Source: Candidatus Nomurabacteria bacterium RIFCSPHIGHO2_01_FULL_39_10
GTDB lineage: Bacteria; Patescibacteriota; Minisyncoccia; Phycocordibacterales; UBA9973
Length of the DNA: 11,123 nucleotides
Direction: 5' to 3'
NCBI GenBank assembly: GCA_001786805.1
Contig: MFTJ01000009.1
Coordinates: 2,131-13,253 of the forward strand
Position 1 is the stretch's first letter. Each line of letters starts with the position of its first letter. Below are positions 1 through 6,526 of this stretch, one piece after another. Both the position numbers and the translations under genes were made by a program. Below the pieces are notes generated by a model. The model had not been told where the DNA came from and did not search any database. It was given only the letters and a program-made list of their open reading frames with translations.

Positions 1-243
1 CAATATTCTATATTCTTTTCCTTCAATATCCAGCGACTTCGGAATCCCCGGAGCGCCTTCACTATGCACACTCCAATTACTACCGGATAGAATAACTGCT
101 TTAGGATTTTCATTTTTGAGCCATAGTTCTGCCTTCTTTGGCGGGAGTATTACACTACGTACGCCAAGTTCGCGAAGCGTTCGTCCTATAACCAGCGTGT
201 ACTGGCTTCCGTAGTCCACAATTAGTATTTGTATCTTATCCAT
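1..243 (-). CDS. guaA: GMP synthase (glutamine-hydrolysing), N-terminal fragment
   Basis: The first 81 codons of GuaA are visible; the rest runs off the left edge. GuaA aminates XMP to GMP with glutamine and ATP. The visible part is the start of the class I glutamine amidotransferase domain: the opening strand and turn ILIVDYGSQYT (residues 6-16), then IGRTLRELGV and AVILSG...SVHSEGAP, which match the family layout. The catalytic Cys, His and Glu and the ATP-pyrophosphatase domain lie outside the window. The segment that is usually SGGPxSV reads SGSNWSV here, so the Gly-Pro pair near the oxyanion hole is changed. The start is ATG at 243, with no Shine-Dalgarno sequence. A perfect TATAAT on this strand (257-252) places transcription start at about 245, so the mRNA is probably leaderless. 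It diverges from guaB, the enzyme that makes its substrate. Confidence 0.9.
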   Translation of the reverse strand, partial: MDKIQILIVDYGSQYTLVIGRTLRELGVRSVILPPKKAELWLKNENPKAVILSGSNWSVHSEGAPGIPKSLDIEGKEYRIL

Positions 244-247
244 AATG

Positions 248-260
248 TGCTATTATACAC
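248..260. promoter_or_regulatory. Shared bidirectional -10 region of guaA and guaB
   Basis: Only 25 bp separate the guaA and guaB start codons. The plus strand has TGCTATTAT (248-256), an extended -10 for guaB. The minus strand has TATAAT (257-252), a consensus -10 for guaA. The two hexamers overlap and the surroundings are nearly symmetric (GTG on one side, CAC on the other). Predicted start sites fall about 6 nt before the guaB ATG and about 2 nt before the guaA ATG, so both transcripts would be leaderless or nearly so. The -35 regions are poor on both sides, which suits an extended -10 promoter. This is a prediction from sequence only. Confidence 0.65.
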
Positions 261-268
261 AATATATT

Positions 269-1747
269 ATGGTTGCGAAAGTAGGAGAAAAATTCACAGA
301 GGGTCTCACCTACGACGATGTCTTACTTGTGCCTCAATACTCCGAAGTTCTGCCTCGGGAAGTAGATATCAGTTCTCTGCTGACTAAAAAAATAAAACTT
401 AATGTGCCGATTGTTTCCGCCGCGATGGATACTGTTACAGAAGCATCTATGGCTATAGCCATGGCGCAGGAAGGCGGCATTGGAATCATTCATAAAAATA
501 TGACTATTGAAAAACAGGTGGCAGAAGCGCGCAAGGTAAAGCGTTCGGAGTCCGGCATGATTCACGACCCGATTACTTTGTTTGAAAAAGCATTGGTAAA
601 AGAAGCTTTTGCCATTATGCAGGAAAACAGAATTGGCGGCATACCGATAGTTGATAAAAATATGCTGCTCCTCGGAATTATCACAAACCGCGATTTGCGG
701 TTTCAGAAAGATTTAGAAATACCCGTCGGGCAAATAATGACAAAAATAAATCTAGTAACTGCCAGCATGGGCACAGATTTAGTTCAAGCGGAAAAAATAC
801 TTACCAAATATAAAGTTGAAAAACTGCCCTTGGTTGACAAAAACAATAAACTTGTCGGTCTGATTACTTACAAAGACATAATGAAGGTAAAATCCCGCCC
901 AAATTCCTGCAGAGACAGTTTGGGCAGACTGCGGGTAGGCGCGGCGGTGGGGGTAACAAAAGACACTCTGGAAAGAGTAAAAGCGCTTGAACAAAATGGA
1001 GTTGATGTGGTTGTTATTGATACCGCTCACGGTCATTCAAAGGGTGTGATTGAAATGCTTAAGAAAGTAAAAAAAGAATTTCCTAAACTGGAAGTGATTG
1101 TCGGAAATATCGCCACAGCCAAAGCGGCCCGCGATTTAATAAAAGCTGGAGCTGATGGAATCAAGGTAGGCATCGGGCCGGCCTCAATCTGCACCACTCG
1201 GGTGATTGCCGGCATAGGTTTCCCGCAATTTTCGGCTGTATATAATGTCGCGCAGGCGGTCAAAGGAAGAGGTGTGCCGATTATTGCCGATGGAGGAATC
1301 AGATACAGCGGAGACATACCAAAAGCTTTAGCCGCCGGAGCAAGCTCAATCATGACTGGCTCGCTTTTTGCCGGAGTTGAGGAATCCCCGGGCGAAACAG
1401 TTCTTTTTGAAGGCAGAAAATACAAGACATACCGCGGCATGGGCTCAATTGAAGCCATGCAGCAAGGCTCCAAAGACAGATATTTTCAAGATGCCGAAGA
1501 CGAAATTAAAAAGCTTGTGCCCGAAGGCATCGTCGGCAGAGTTCCCGTCAAAGGCAAGCTTTCTGAAGTGGCGTACCAGCTAGTGGGGGGACTTCGAGCC
1601 GGCATGGGATACTGCGGAGCCAAAGACATAAAAAATCTGCAGGAAAAAGCGCAATTCGTAAAAATCACCCACTCCGGCATAAAAGAAAATCATCCGCACG
1701 ATGTCGTTATTACTAAAGAGGCGCCCAATTATAGCGTAGGAAATTAG
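269..1747 (+). CDS. guaB: IMP dehydrogenase
   Basis: Oxidises IMP to XMP with NAD+, the committed step to GMP. The protein is 492 aa from ATG 269, normal for bacterial IMPDH. Visible order: N-terminal barrel start TYDDVLLVP and SAAMDTVTE; two CBS domains (about residues 92-147 and 152-207) ending near GLITYKDI; then the rest of the TIM barrel. The catalytic Cys is in GPASICTTR (Cys308), followed by IADGGIRYSGD, the flap motif YRGMGS..AM..GS.DRYFQ, and the C-terminal AQFVKIT...ENHPHDV.ITKEAPNY. All key motifs are intact. An in-frame ATG at 245 would add eight residues (MCYYTQYI) with no family counterpart and would lie upstream of the predicted transcription start, so 269 is preferred. It diverges from guaA and is probably co-transcribed with purA. 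Confidence 0.97.
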   Translation: MVAKVGEKFTEGLTYDDVLLVPQYSEVLPREVDISSLLTKKIKLNVPIVSAAMDTVTEASMAIAMAQEGGIGIIHKNMTIEKQVAEARKVKRSESGMIHDPITLFEKALVKEAFAIMQENRIGGIPIVDKNMLLLGIITNRDLRFQKDLEIPVGQIMTKINLVTASMGTDLVQAEKILTKYKVEKLPLVDKNNKLVGLITYKDIMKVKSRPNSCRDSLGRLRVGAAVGVTKDTLERVKALEQNGVDVVVIDTAHGHSKGVIEMLKKVKKEFPKLEVIVGNIATAKAARDLIKAGADGIKVGIGPASICTTRVIAGIGFPQFSAVYNVAQAVKGRGVPIIADGGIRYSGDIPKALAAGASSIMTGSLFAGVEESPGETVLFEGRKYKTYRGMGSIEAMQQGSKDRYFQDAEDEIKKLVPEGIVGRVPVKGKLSEVAYQLVGGLRAGMGYCGAKDIKNLQEKAQFVKITHSGIKENHPHDVVITKEAPNYSVGN

Positions 1748-1759
1748 CCTATTTTATAT

Positions 1760-3094
1760 ATGAAAAAACTTGCGAAGAAAGAAGGCTTTATTGACGCAGT
1801 CTTCGGACTGCAATGGGGAGACGAGGGAAAAGGAAAAAATATAGACGCGCTTCTCCAAAAAGGAAATTATTGCGCAGTCGCGCGCTTTCATGGCGGAGCG
1901 AATGCCGGACATTCAATCAAATTAGGAGAAAAAACTTTTGTCGGGCATATTGTGCCCTCGGGGTGTTTTCATAAAAATATAGAGTTTTATATCGGCAGTG
2001 GCGTTGTTGTGGACGCGGTTTCCCTGATTAAAGAAATTTCTGAGCTGAAGGAGCTCGGTTTTGATGTCACTAAACGTCTTTATATTTCTAACCGCGCTAA
2101 ATTAGTTTCTTATCTGCATCCGTTTTTAGACCAGGCGGATGAACACAAGAGAAGCAAACTCGGGGCAAAAGTTGGCACCACTTCGCGGGGCATCGGTCCG
2201 GCTTATAGCGATGTGCGGATGAGGAGGGCTCTTCTCATCGGCGATGTCCTTCTGCCGGACTTCGAGGAAAAAGAAAAAGACCTTTCGGAATTTCACACTA
2301 ATCTTTTAAATATGTACAAAGAAAAGTACGGTTTTGAAATTGATTCGGTAAAAATAAAAGAAGCCAAAGAAAAATGGGACAAATCCGTAAAAGAGATGAA
2401 GAAACTGCAGGTTTGCGATTCGTCGTTTTTAATACGCAAAAGATTATCCGAAGGGAAAAATATTTTGGCGGAAGGCGCGCAGGCTGTGATGCTTGATATT
2501 GATTTCGGTGATTACCCGAATGTGACCGCCAGCAATACTCTTCCAGCAAACGTCTGTCTCGGGCTCGGAATTCCTCATAAATATTTACGCCATGTCTATG
2601 GCGTAATGAAAGCTTATACGACTAAAGTCGGCGGAGGAAGTTTTCCTCCCAGAATCAAAGATGAAGCTCTAGAAAAAGCTTTTCAAAAAGCTGGCAATGA
2701 ATTCGGAGCGACCACCGGACGGTCCCGAATGTGCGGCTGGCTGGATCTTTTTGCGCTTCGCTACGCCATTGGTCTATCCGGCGCCAATAAAATTTTCATA
2801 AATAAAGCAGATATTTGTCTCACTGATAAAGTGAAAGTTATTACCGGCTACAAGTCTGGAGGAAAAATCTTGAAAGAATTCCCTCTTTACTTAAACCAAG
2901 TGACTGGTGTTATAACCGAGACAATACCGGGCTGGGGCGATGCGAATCACGGAGAGAAAAACAAGAAAAAACTCTCCCCCGAACTTGCTTCATATTTGAA
3001 TTACATCAAGAAAAAACTCTCTGACCTGAATGTAAAAATAATCTCCGTCGGCACAGGCAAAGACCGCGAGGATTTCTTTAATTGGGATAAGTAG
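1760..3094 (+). CDS. purA: Adenylosuccinate synthetase
   Basis: Joins IMP and aspartate using GTP to give adenylosuccinate, the first step from IMP to AMP. At 444 aa the length is typical. Motifs in order: GLQWGDEGKGK (P-loop with the catalytic Asp), RFHGGANAGHS (catalytic His), VGTTSRGIGPAYSD, EGAQAVMLDIDFGDYPNVTASN, KAYTTKVGGGSFP, TTGRSRMCGWLDL, and the guanine-recognition NKAD. Two family positions differ mildly: TTKVGGG instead of the usual TTRVGEG, and FHGG instead of QGG. The gene begins 12 bp after the guaB stop with no Shine-Dalgarno sequence, only the AT run TATTTTATAT. It could be translated by coupling or from its own weak promoter. It ends facing purND. Confidence 0.96.
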   Translation: MKKLAKKEGFIDAVFGLQWGDEGKGKNIDALLQKGNYCAVARFHGGANAGHSIKLGEKTFVGHIVPSGCFHKNIEFYIGSGVVVDAVSLIKEISELKELGFDVTKRLYISNRAKLVSYLHPFLDQADEHKRSKLGAKVGTTSRGIGPAYSDVRMRRALLIGDVLLPDFEEKEKDLSEFHTNLLNMYKEKYGFEIDSVKIKEAKEKWDKSVKEMKKLQVCDSSFLIRKRLSEGKNILAEGAQAVMLDIDFGDYPNVTASNTLPANVCLGLGIPHKYLRHVYGVMKAYTTKVGGGSFPPRIKDEALEKAFQKAGNEFGATTGRSRMCGWLDLFALRYAIGLSGANKIFINKADICLTDKVKVITGYKSGGKILKEFPLYLNQVTGVITETIPGWGDANHGEKNKKKLSPELASYLNYIKKKLSDLNVKIISVGTGKDREDFFNWDK

Positions 3095-3123
3095 TAATTA
3101 AGTTTAACTAATTTAATAATAAT

Positions 3124-3154
3124 ACAATGGCAACGGTCGTGGCTATTATACTAT
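3124..3154 (+). repeat. 31-bp inverted repeat, copy A (promoter-like)
   Basis: This stretch matches 9148-9178 on the opposite strand at 30 of 31 positions; the only difference is G at 3142 (T in the other copy, read on the same strand). The shared sequence begins ACAATGGCAACGGTCGTG and ends CTATTATACTAT. It fills half of the 59-bp gap between the convergent purA and purND genes and touches the purND stop codon. The AT-rich end reads as a -10 on either strand (TATTAT on plus, TATAAT on minus). If active on the plus strand it would give a transcript antisense to purND. Confidence 0.85.
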
Positions 3155-5148
3155 TAAGATAGTTTTGATAATTCAAGAGCTTTTTTGCCTATATCTTTTC
3201 TATACTGCATTCCTTCAAAAGATATTTTGGAAATTGCTTCATAGGCTTTGTCTAGGGATTTTTTCAGGCTTTTTCCTGTCGCGCTTATCCCAAGCACTCG
3301 CCCGCCATTAGTTGTGAGGTCTTGCATCACAATTTTTGTACTGGCGTGGAAGATTACGATATCACCACCCCCTACCCCCTCCTTCACAAGGAGGGGAGGA
3401 ATTCCCGAAATCATTTTCCCCTTTTCACAACTTCCCGGATATCCGCCGGAAGCCAAGGCGATATTGCAAGCGTATGTATTTTTTTTCCATTTTATTTTTA
3501 AATCAGCGATTTTACCATCAATGCTGGCGTCCAAAATATCCAAAATATCTGTATCCAGCAGTCTCATATATGTTTGTGCTTCCGGGTCGCCAAATCGCGC
3601 ATTGAATTCAAAAACCCTCGGACCTTCTTTTGTTAGCATTATTCCCGGATACAATATACCAACAAAAGGTCTGCCCTCTTTAGCCATTCCTTCTAAGGTC
3701 GGAGCGACAATTTTTTTTTCAATTCTTTTCATAAGTACATCATTTACAAAAGGAAGCGGCGCGATTACTCCCATTCCGCCGGTGTTGGGCCCCGCATTGC
3801 CGTCAAAAATGCGTTTATGATCTTGTGAACTTGGAAACATTTTAAAGTTTTTTCCATCGGAAATAGCGTGAATAGAAATTTCAGTGCCTTTAAGATATTC
3901 TTCTATTACAACTTCATTCCCTGAAGCGCCAAAAATTTTATCTATGAATATTGCATGAAGTGTTTTAATCGCTTCTTCTTTAGTCTGTGCGACAGTTACG
4001 CCTTTGCCGAGCGCGAGCCCGCTTGCTTTGATGACTACAGGCACCGAACCTTTCTCAACATATTTTTTCGCTTTTTCAAAATCATTAAAAACTTCATATT
4101 TTGAGGTTGGAATTTGATGTCTTTTCATAAAGTCTTTAGCATAAGCCTTTGACCATTCAAGCTCGCTCGCGGCTTTGCTTGGTCCCCAAACTCTTAAGCC
4201 CGCTTTTTGGAATTCATCTATTGTACCTATAGCTAAGGGGTCATCAGAAAGCACGAGCGTCAAATCAATTTTCTCCCCGCCTGCATCGCTACGCGAAGCA
4301 TTGCGGGCAGGTTTTTTCGCAAATTCTAAGAGTTTTGTGGTTTCCGTCTCTTTAATATCCAAATTCGTGCCAAGTTGCGCTGTTCCAGCATTTCCCCGCG
4401 CAAAGAATAATTCCCCAGCGCGAGGCGATTGCGCTATTTTCCACCCGAGCGCGTGTTCTCTTCCGCCGCCCGCTCCGATTATTAAAATTTTAAGAACCTC
4501 ACTCTTACTCCCTCTCCTGTCAAGAGAGGGCTGGGGAGAGGTTAATTTTCCCAAAACTTCCACATACATTTCATTTTCTTTTTTCTTCAGTCTTGTATAT
4601 AAAGAATCAACGGTATCACCAGTTTCTATTTTTTCAAAAGTTCTACCCAAAACTGGTCCGAAATCAAAATTCAAGGTTAAGAAATGTATGGACGAGCCGG
4701 CAAAGGTGGATTTTTGGTCCAAGAAATTTTGGATAGCTTTGGTGGTGAGCATTCCTTTATTCCAAAGTGCAGGGGTGCTATCAGGATTTCCCACAACTCC
4801 GTTGACTGTATCTGGAATTAACCCCGGATGCAAATTTAAAATTTTATTCGAAAAAGCCAAAATAACTTCATCTAAAATAATTTGCTTCCAGCCAGCGAGG
4901 CAAATATAATCCGGAGCTATTTTCTGCAAGAGCGGAAGCAATGCTTCTTTTTTTGGGCATATTTCTATTCTTAGATTATGTTTTTTTGCGCGTTCAAGAG
5001 CAGGAGTATTTTCTTTGTCGGAAATAACTGCGCTTATTTCAGATTTGATTTTACCTTCATTAACTCCATCAATTATTGCTTGCAGATTTGTGCCCATACC
5101 GACATCAGACACTAAAACTGCCAATTTTTTATTTTTTTGGAACATCAT
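3154..5148 (-). CDS. PurN-PurD fusion: GAR formyltransferase + GAR synthetase
   Basis: A 664-aa protein joining two steps of IMP synthesis. Residues 7-200 are a PurN-type formyltransferase that adds a formyl group to GAR: GTNLQAI for substrate phosphate, NLHPGLIP with Asn105 and His107, and SSIHF...FDFGP with Asp162. Residues 219-664 are PurD, the ATP-grasp GAR synthetase that makes the GAR: ILIIGAGGGREHAL (221-234), VIKASGLALGKGV, QDHKR.FDGNAGPNTGGMG, and EFNARFGDPEAQ. Residues 203-214 between them are encoded by a palindromic repeat, and PurD contains two further palindromic insertions. No ATG, GTG or TTG lies in frame at the PurD start, so a separate PurD product is unlikely. The gene overlaps the end of purF by 20 bp. 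The PurN half is divergent and has an extra loop after NLHPGLIP. The usual eukaryotic fusion order is PurD-PurM-PurN, so this order is different. Confidence 0.93.
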   Translation of the reverse strand: MMFQKNKKLAVLVSDVGMGTNLQAIIDGVNEGKIKSEISAVISDKENTPALERAKKHNLRIEICPKKEALLPLLQKIAPDYICLAGWKQIILDEVILAFSNKILNLHPGLIPDTVNGVVGNPDSTPALWNKGMLTTKAIQNFLDQKSTFAGSSIHFLTLNFDFGPVLGRTFEKIETGDTVDSLYTRLKKKENEMYVEVLGKLTSPQPSLDRRGSKSEVLKILIIGAGGGREHALGWKIAQSPRAGELFFARGNAGTAQLGTNLDIKETETTKLLEFAKKPARNASRSDAGGEKIDLTLVLSDDPLAIGTIDEFQKAGLRVWGPSKAASELEWSKAYAKDFMKRHQIPTSKYEVFNDFEKAKKYVEKGSVPVVIKASGLALGKGVTVAQTKEEAIKTLHAIFIDKIFGASGNEVVIEEYLKGTEISIHAISDGKNFKMFPSSQDHKRIFDGNAGPNTGGMGVIAPLPFVNDVLMKRIEKKIVAPTLEGMAKEGRPFVGILYPGIMLTKEGPRVFEFNARFGDPEAQTYMRLLDTDILDILDASIDGKIADLKIKWKKNTYACNIALASGGYPGSCEKGKMISGIPPLLVKEGVGGGDIVIFHASTKIVMQDLTTNGGRVLGISATGKSLKKSLDKAYEAISKISFEGMQYRKDIGKKALELSKLS
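3364..3399 (-). repeat. In-frame palindromic element in purD C-terminal domain
   Basis: A perfect 9-bp stem with a 3-nt loop (3376-3396; arms CCCCTCCTT and AAGGAGGGG on the minus strand, loop GTG), followed by a GGG-rich tail. It encodes residues 584-595, PPLLVKEGVGGG, inserted between SGI and DIVIFHAS, where ordinary PurD has a short loop before its VVVFHAGT strand. The frame is kept. It resembles the elements in purL and at the purN-purD junction in arm sequence, loop and tail. Confidence 0.8.
4275..4311 (-). repeat. In-frame palindromic element in purD N-terminal domain
   Basis: A 37-bp GC-rich imperfect palindrome. On the minus strand CCTGCCCGC pairs with GCAGGCGGG across one mismatch and one wobble, and the interior is also partly complementary (ATGCTTCGCG / TAGCGATGC). 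It encodes PARNASRSDAGG (residues 280-291), placed between EFAKK and EKIDLT. In ordinary PurD these run together as an EFAKE.KIDLT-type segment. The inserted peptide has no place in the family. Its sequence differs from the GTN-loop elements, so this is a second element type. Confidence 0.75.
4507..4545 (+). repeat. Palindromic element forming the PurN-PurD linker
   Basis: On the plus strand, hairpin 4510-4530 has arms CCCTCTC / GAGAGGG, loop region CTGTCAA, and tail CTGGGGAGAGGTT. This parallels the minus strand of the purL copy, which has a CTTGTTAAG centre and a GGCTGGGTAGGGG tail. The element therefore lies in the opposite orientation relative to the reading frame from the copies in purL and in the purD C-terminal domain. 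It encodes TSPQPSLDRRGS (residues 203-214), directly between the end of the PurN fold and the first strand of PurD. Confidence 0.8.
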
Positions 5149-6526
5149 AATTCACCTCATCTTTTCGTTCTTTGAGGTCAATAGGATAAATGCCCGTGAA
5201 GCATGAAGTAGACAAGTGTTCTTCCGGTAGGCCGATAGATTTTATTACTTCAGAAAGCGAAAGATAATGCAGAGAAGTTGCTCCAAGAAACTTGCTAATT
5301 TCTTCAACGGTTTTGGAAGATGCAATCAATTTATCCTGATTAGGCGTATCCATGCCGTAAAAGTCCGGAAAACGGATAGGTGGCGAAGAGATGAGCAGGT
5401 GTACTTCTTTTGCGCCCGATTTAAAAAGTGTCTTTACTAATTTTTGGCATGTATTTCCCCTAACGATAGAGTCATCGAGAAGCGCTATTTTTTTACCTTT
5501 TAAAACAGAGGGTAAAGGTATGAGCTTGAGCGCGACGCTTTTTCGGCGGGATTTTTGGTCCGGTTCGATGAAAGTTCTGTGTACATATCTATTTTTTCCC
5601 AAAGCCATTTCCATGGGAATGCCAGAAACTTGACTGTATCCAATAGCAACAGGCATTGCTGTGTCTGGTACTGGCACAATAATATCTACATCAACTTTAA
5701 ATTCCCGAGCCAAGGCTTTGCCAAAGTTTTTTCTGACTTCATATATTAATTTTCCGTTTACCATGCTATCTGGACGGGCAAAATATATATATTCAAAAAT
5801 ATCATGTTTTGGAGTAGCCTTTGCCAGTTTTACACTCTTGACCCCGTTCTCATTTATAATTACCATTTCCCCCGGCTTAATATCTCTCACAAATGTCGCG
5901 CCGATGGTTTGCAGGGCGCAGGTTTCGGAGGCAACGATGTGTCCCCCGTCTATTTTTCCAAGCGAAAGCGGGCGCATGCCATAACTGTCTCGGAGCGCGA
6001 CCAAAGTATTTTTATTCATCATTACTAACGAAAAACTTCCGGAGAGCAGAGGGAAAATTTTCTCTACAGATTCCGGAAGCGACTTGCCTTCTTTTATATA
6101 AAAATTAATGGCATCGGTGATCAATTCTGAGTCTGACCTATTGTTTTGTAAAATGTTATTCTTTGAGAGAAATTTTTCTAGAAGTTTAACGCTTGGCAAG
6201 TTGCCGTTATGCGCGAGGGCAAAAGTATGTTCAAGATTGAGAACCGGCTGGGCATGGTCTAGGGCGCTGCCGCCGGAGGTAGAATATCTATTGTGTCCTA
6301 TGCCTATATATCCTTTTAAATTTCCAATATCCTTTTCCTTATAAACTTGAGCTACTAGACCTGCGCCTTTATGAGTGTGAAGCTTTTCGCCGTCGCTGGT
6401 GGTTATGCCGGAAGCTTCTTGTCCCCGATGCTGTAGGGCAAAGAGAGCAAAAAAAGCGAGTCGGGAAACAGGCAACCCCTTACCGTATATGCCTACGATT
6501 CCACATTTTTCCTTAAGCTCTTCCAT
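5129..6526 (-). CDS. purF: Amidophosphoribosyltransferase
   Basis: Makes phosphoribosylamine from PRPP and glutamine, the first step of purine synthesis. The protein is 465 aa. An N-terminal Ntn-type glutaminase begins CGIVGIYG. Cys8 follows a 7-residue leader, MEELKEK, which must be cleaved to free the nucleophile. LQHRGQEASGI, GHNRYST, AHNGN and the ammonia-channel and interdomain motif EYIYFARPDS follow. The phosphoribosyltransferase domain carries the PRPP loop LLDDSIVRGNT (349-359). The Bacillus-type enzyme has four Cys ligands for an Fe-S cluster; here three of the equivalent positions appear to be Asp242, Asp388 and Ser439, with only Cys442 kept, so no cluster is expected. The ATG directly follows the purQ stop with no gap. 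The 3' end overlaps purND by 20 bp and contains its ribosome-binding site. Confidence 0.96.
   Translation of the reverse strand: MEELKEKCGIVGIYGKGLPVSRLAFFALFALQHRGQEASGITTSDGEKLHTHKGAGLVAQVYKEKDIGNLKGYIGIGHNRYSTSGGSALDHAQPVLNLEHTFALAHNGNLPSVKLLEKFLSKNNILQNNRSDSELITDAINFYIKEGKSLPESVEKIFPLLSGSFSLVMMNKNTLVALRDSYGMRPLSLGKIDGGHIVASETCALQTIGATFVRDIKPGEMVIINENGVKSVKLAKATPKHDIFEYIYFARPDSMVNGKLIYEVRKNFGKALAREFKVDVDIIVPVPDTAMPVAIGYSQVSGIPMEMALGKNRYVHRTFIEPDQKSRRKSVALKLIPLPSVLKGKKIALLDDSIVRGNTCQKLVKTLFKSGAKEVHLLISSPPIRFPDFYGMDTPNQDKLIASSKTVEEISKFLGATSLHYLSLSEVIKSIGLPEEHLSTSCFTGIYPIDLKERKDEVNYDVPKK
5152..5157 (-). promoter_or_regulatory. Ribosome-binding site of purND
   Basis: AGGTGA on the minus strand, inside the last purF codons. 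It lies 3 nt before ATG 5148 and 6 nt before a second in-frame ATG at 5145. The spacing favours 5145 as the real start, which would shorten the protein by one Met. It is the clearest Shine-Dalgarno sequence in the window; the other starts lack one or have only A-rich leaders. Confidence 0.7.

Noticed and set aside
245..268. Upstream in-frame ATG extending guaB by eight residues
   Set aside because: The added residues match nothing in IMP dehydrogenases, and the codons overlap the predicted -10, so they would lie before the transcript starts.
897..925. Inverted repeat GCCCAAA / TTTGGGC inside guaB
   Set aside because: It encodes the PNSCRDSLGRL segment that is normal for IMP dehydrogenase, so protein conservation explains it and nothing is inserted.
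3096..3113. AT-rich palindrome after purA as a terminator
   Set aside because: The stem is about 8 A-T-rich pairs with a bulge and no following T run; too weak to call.
3128..3163. Tiny frames starting ATGGCAACGGTCGTG in both copies of the 31-bp repeat
   Set aside because: Only 10-11 codons, with different ends in the two copies; DNA-level conservation through the -10 region explains the similarity better.
4375..4450. GC-rich stretch in purD as another inserted element
   Set aside because: It encodes IAQSPRAGELFFARGNAG, which matches the normal PurD segment, so no insertion is needed.
3248..4909. Long plus-strand open frames opposite purND
   Set aside because: They are antisense shadows of a gene with clear enzyme motifs, and their translations show no recognisable domains.
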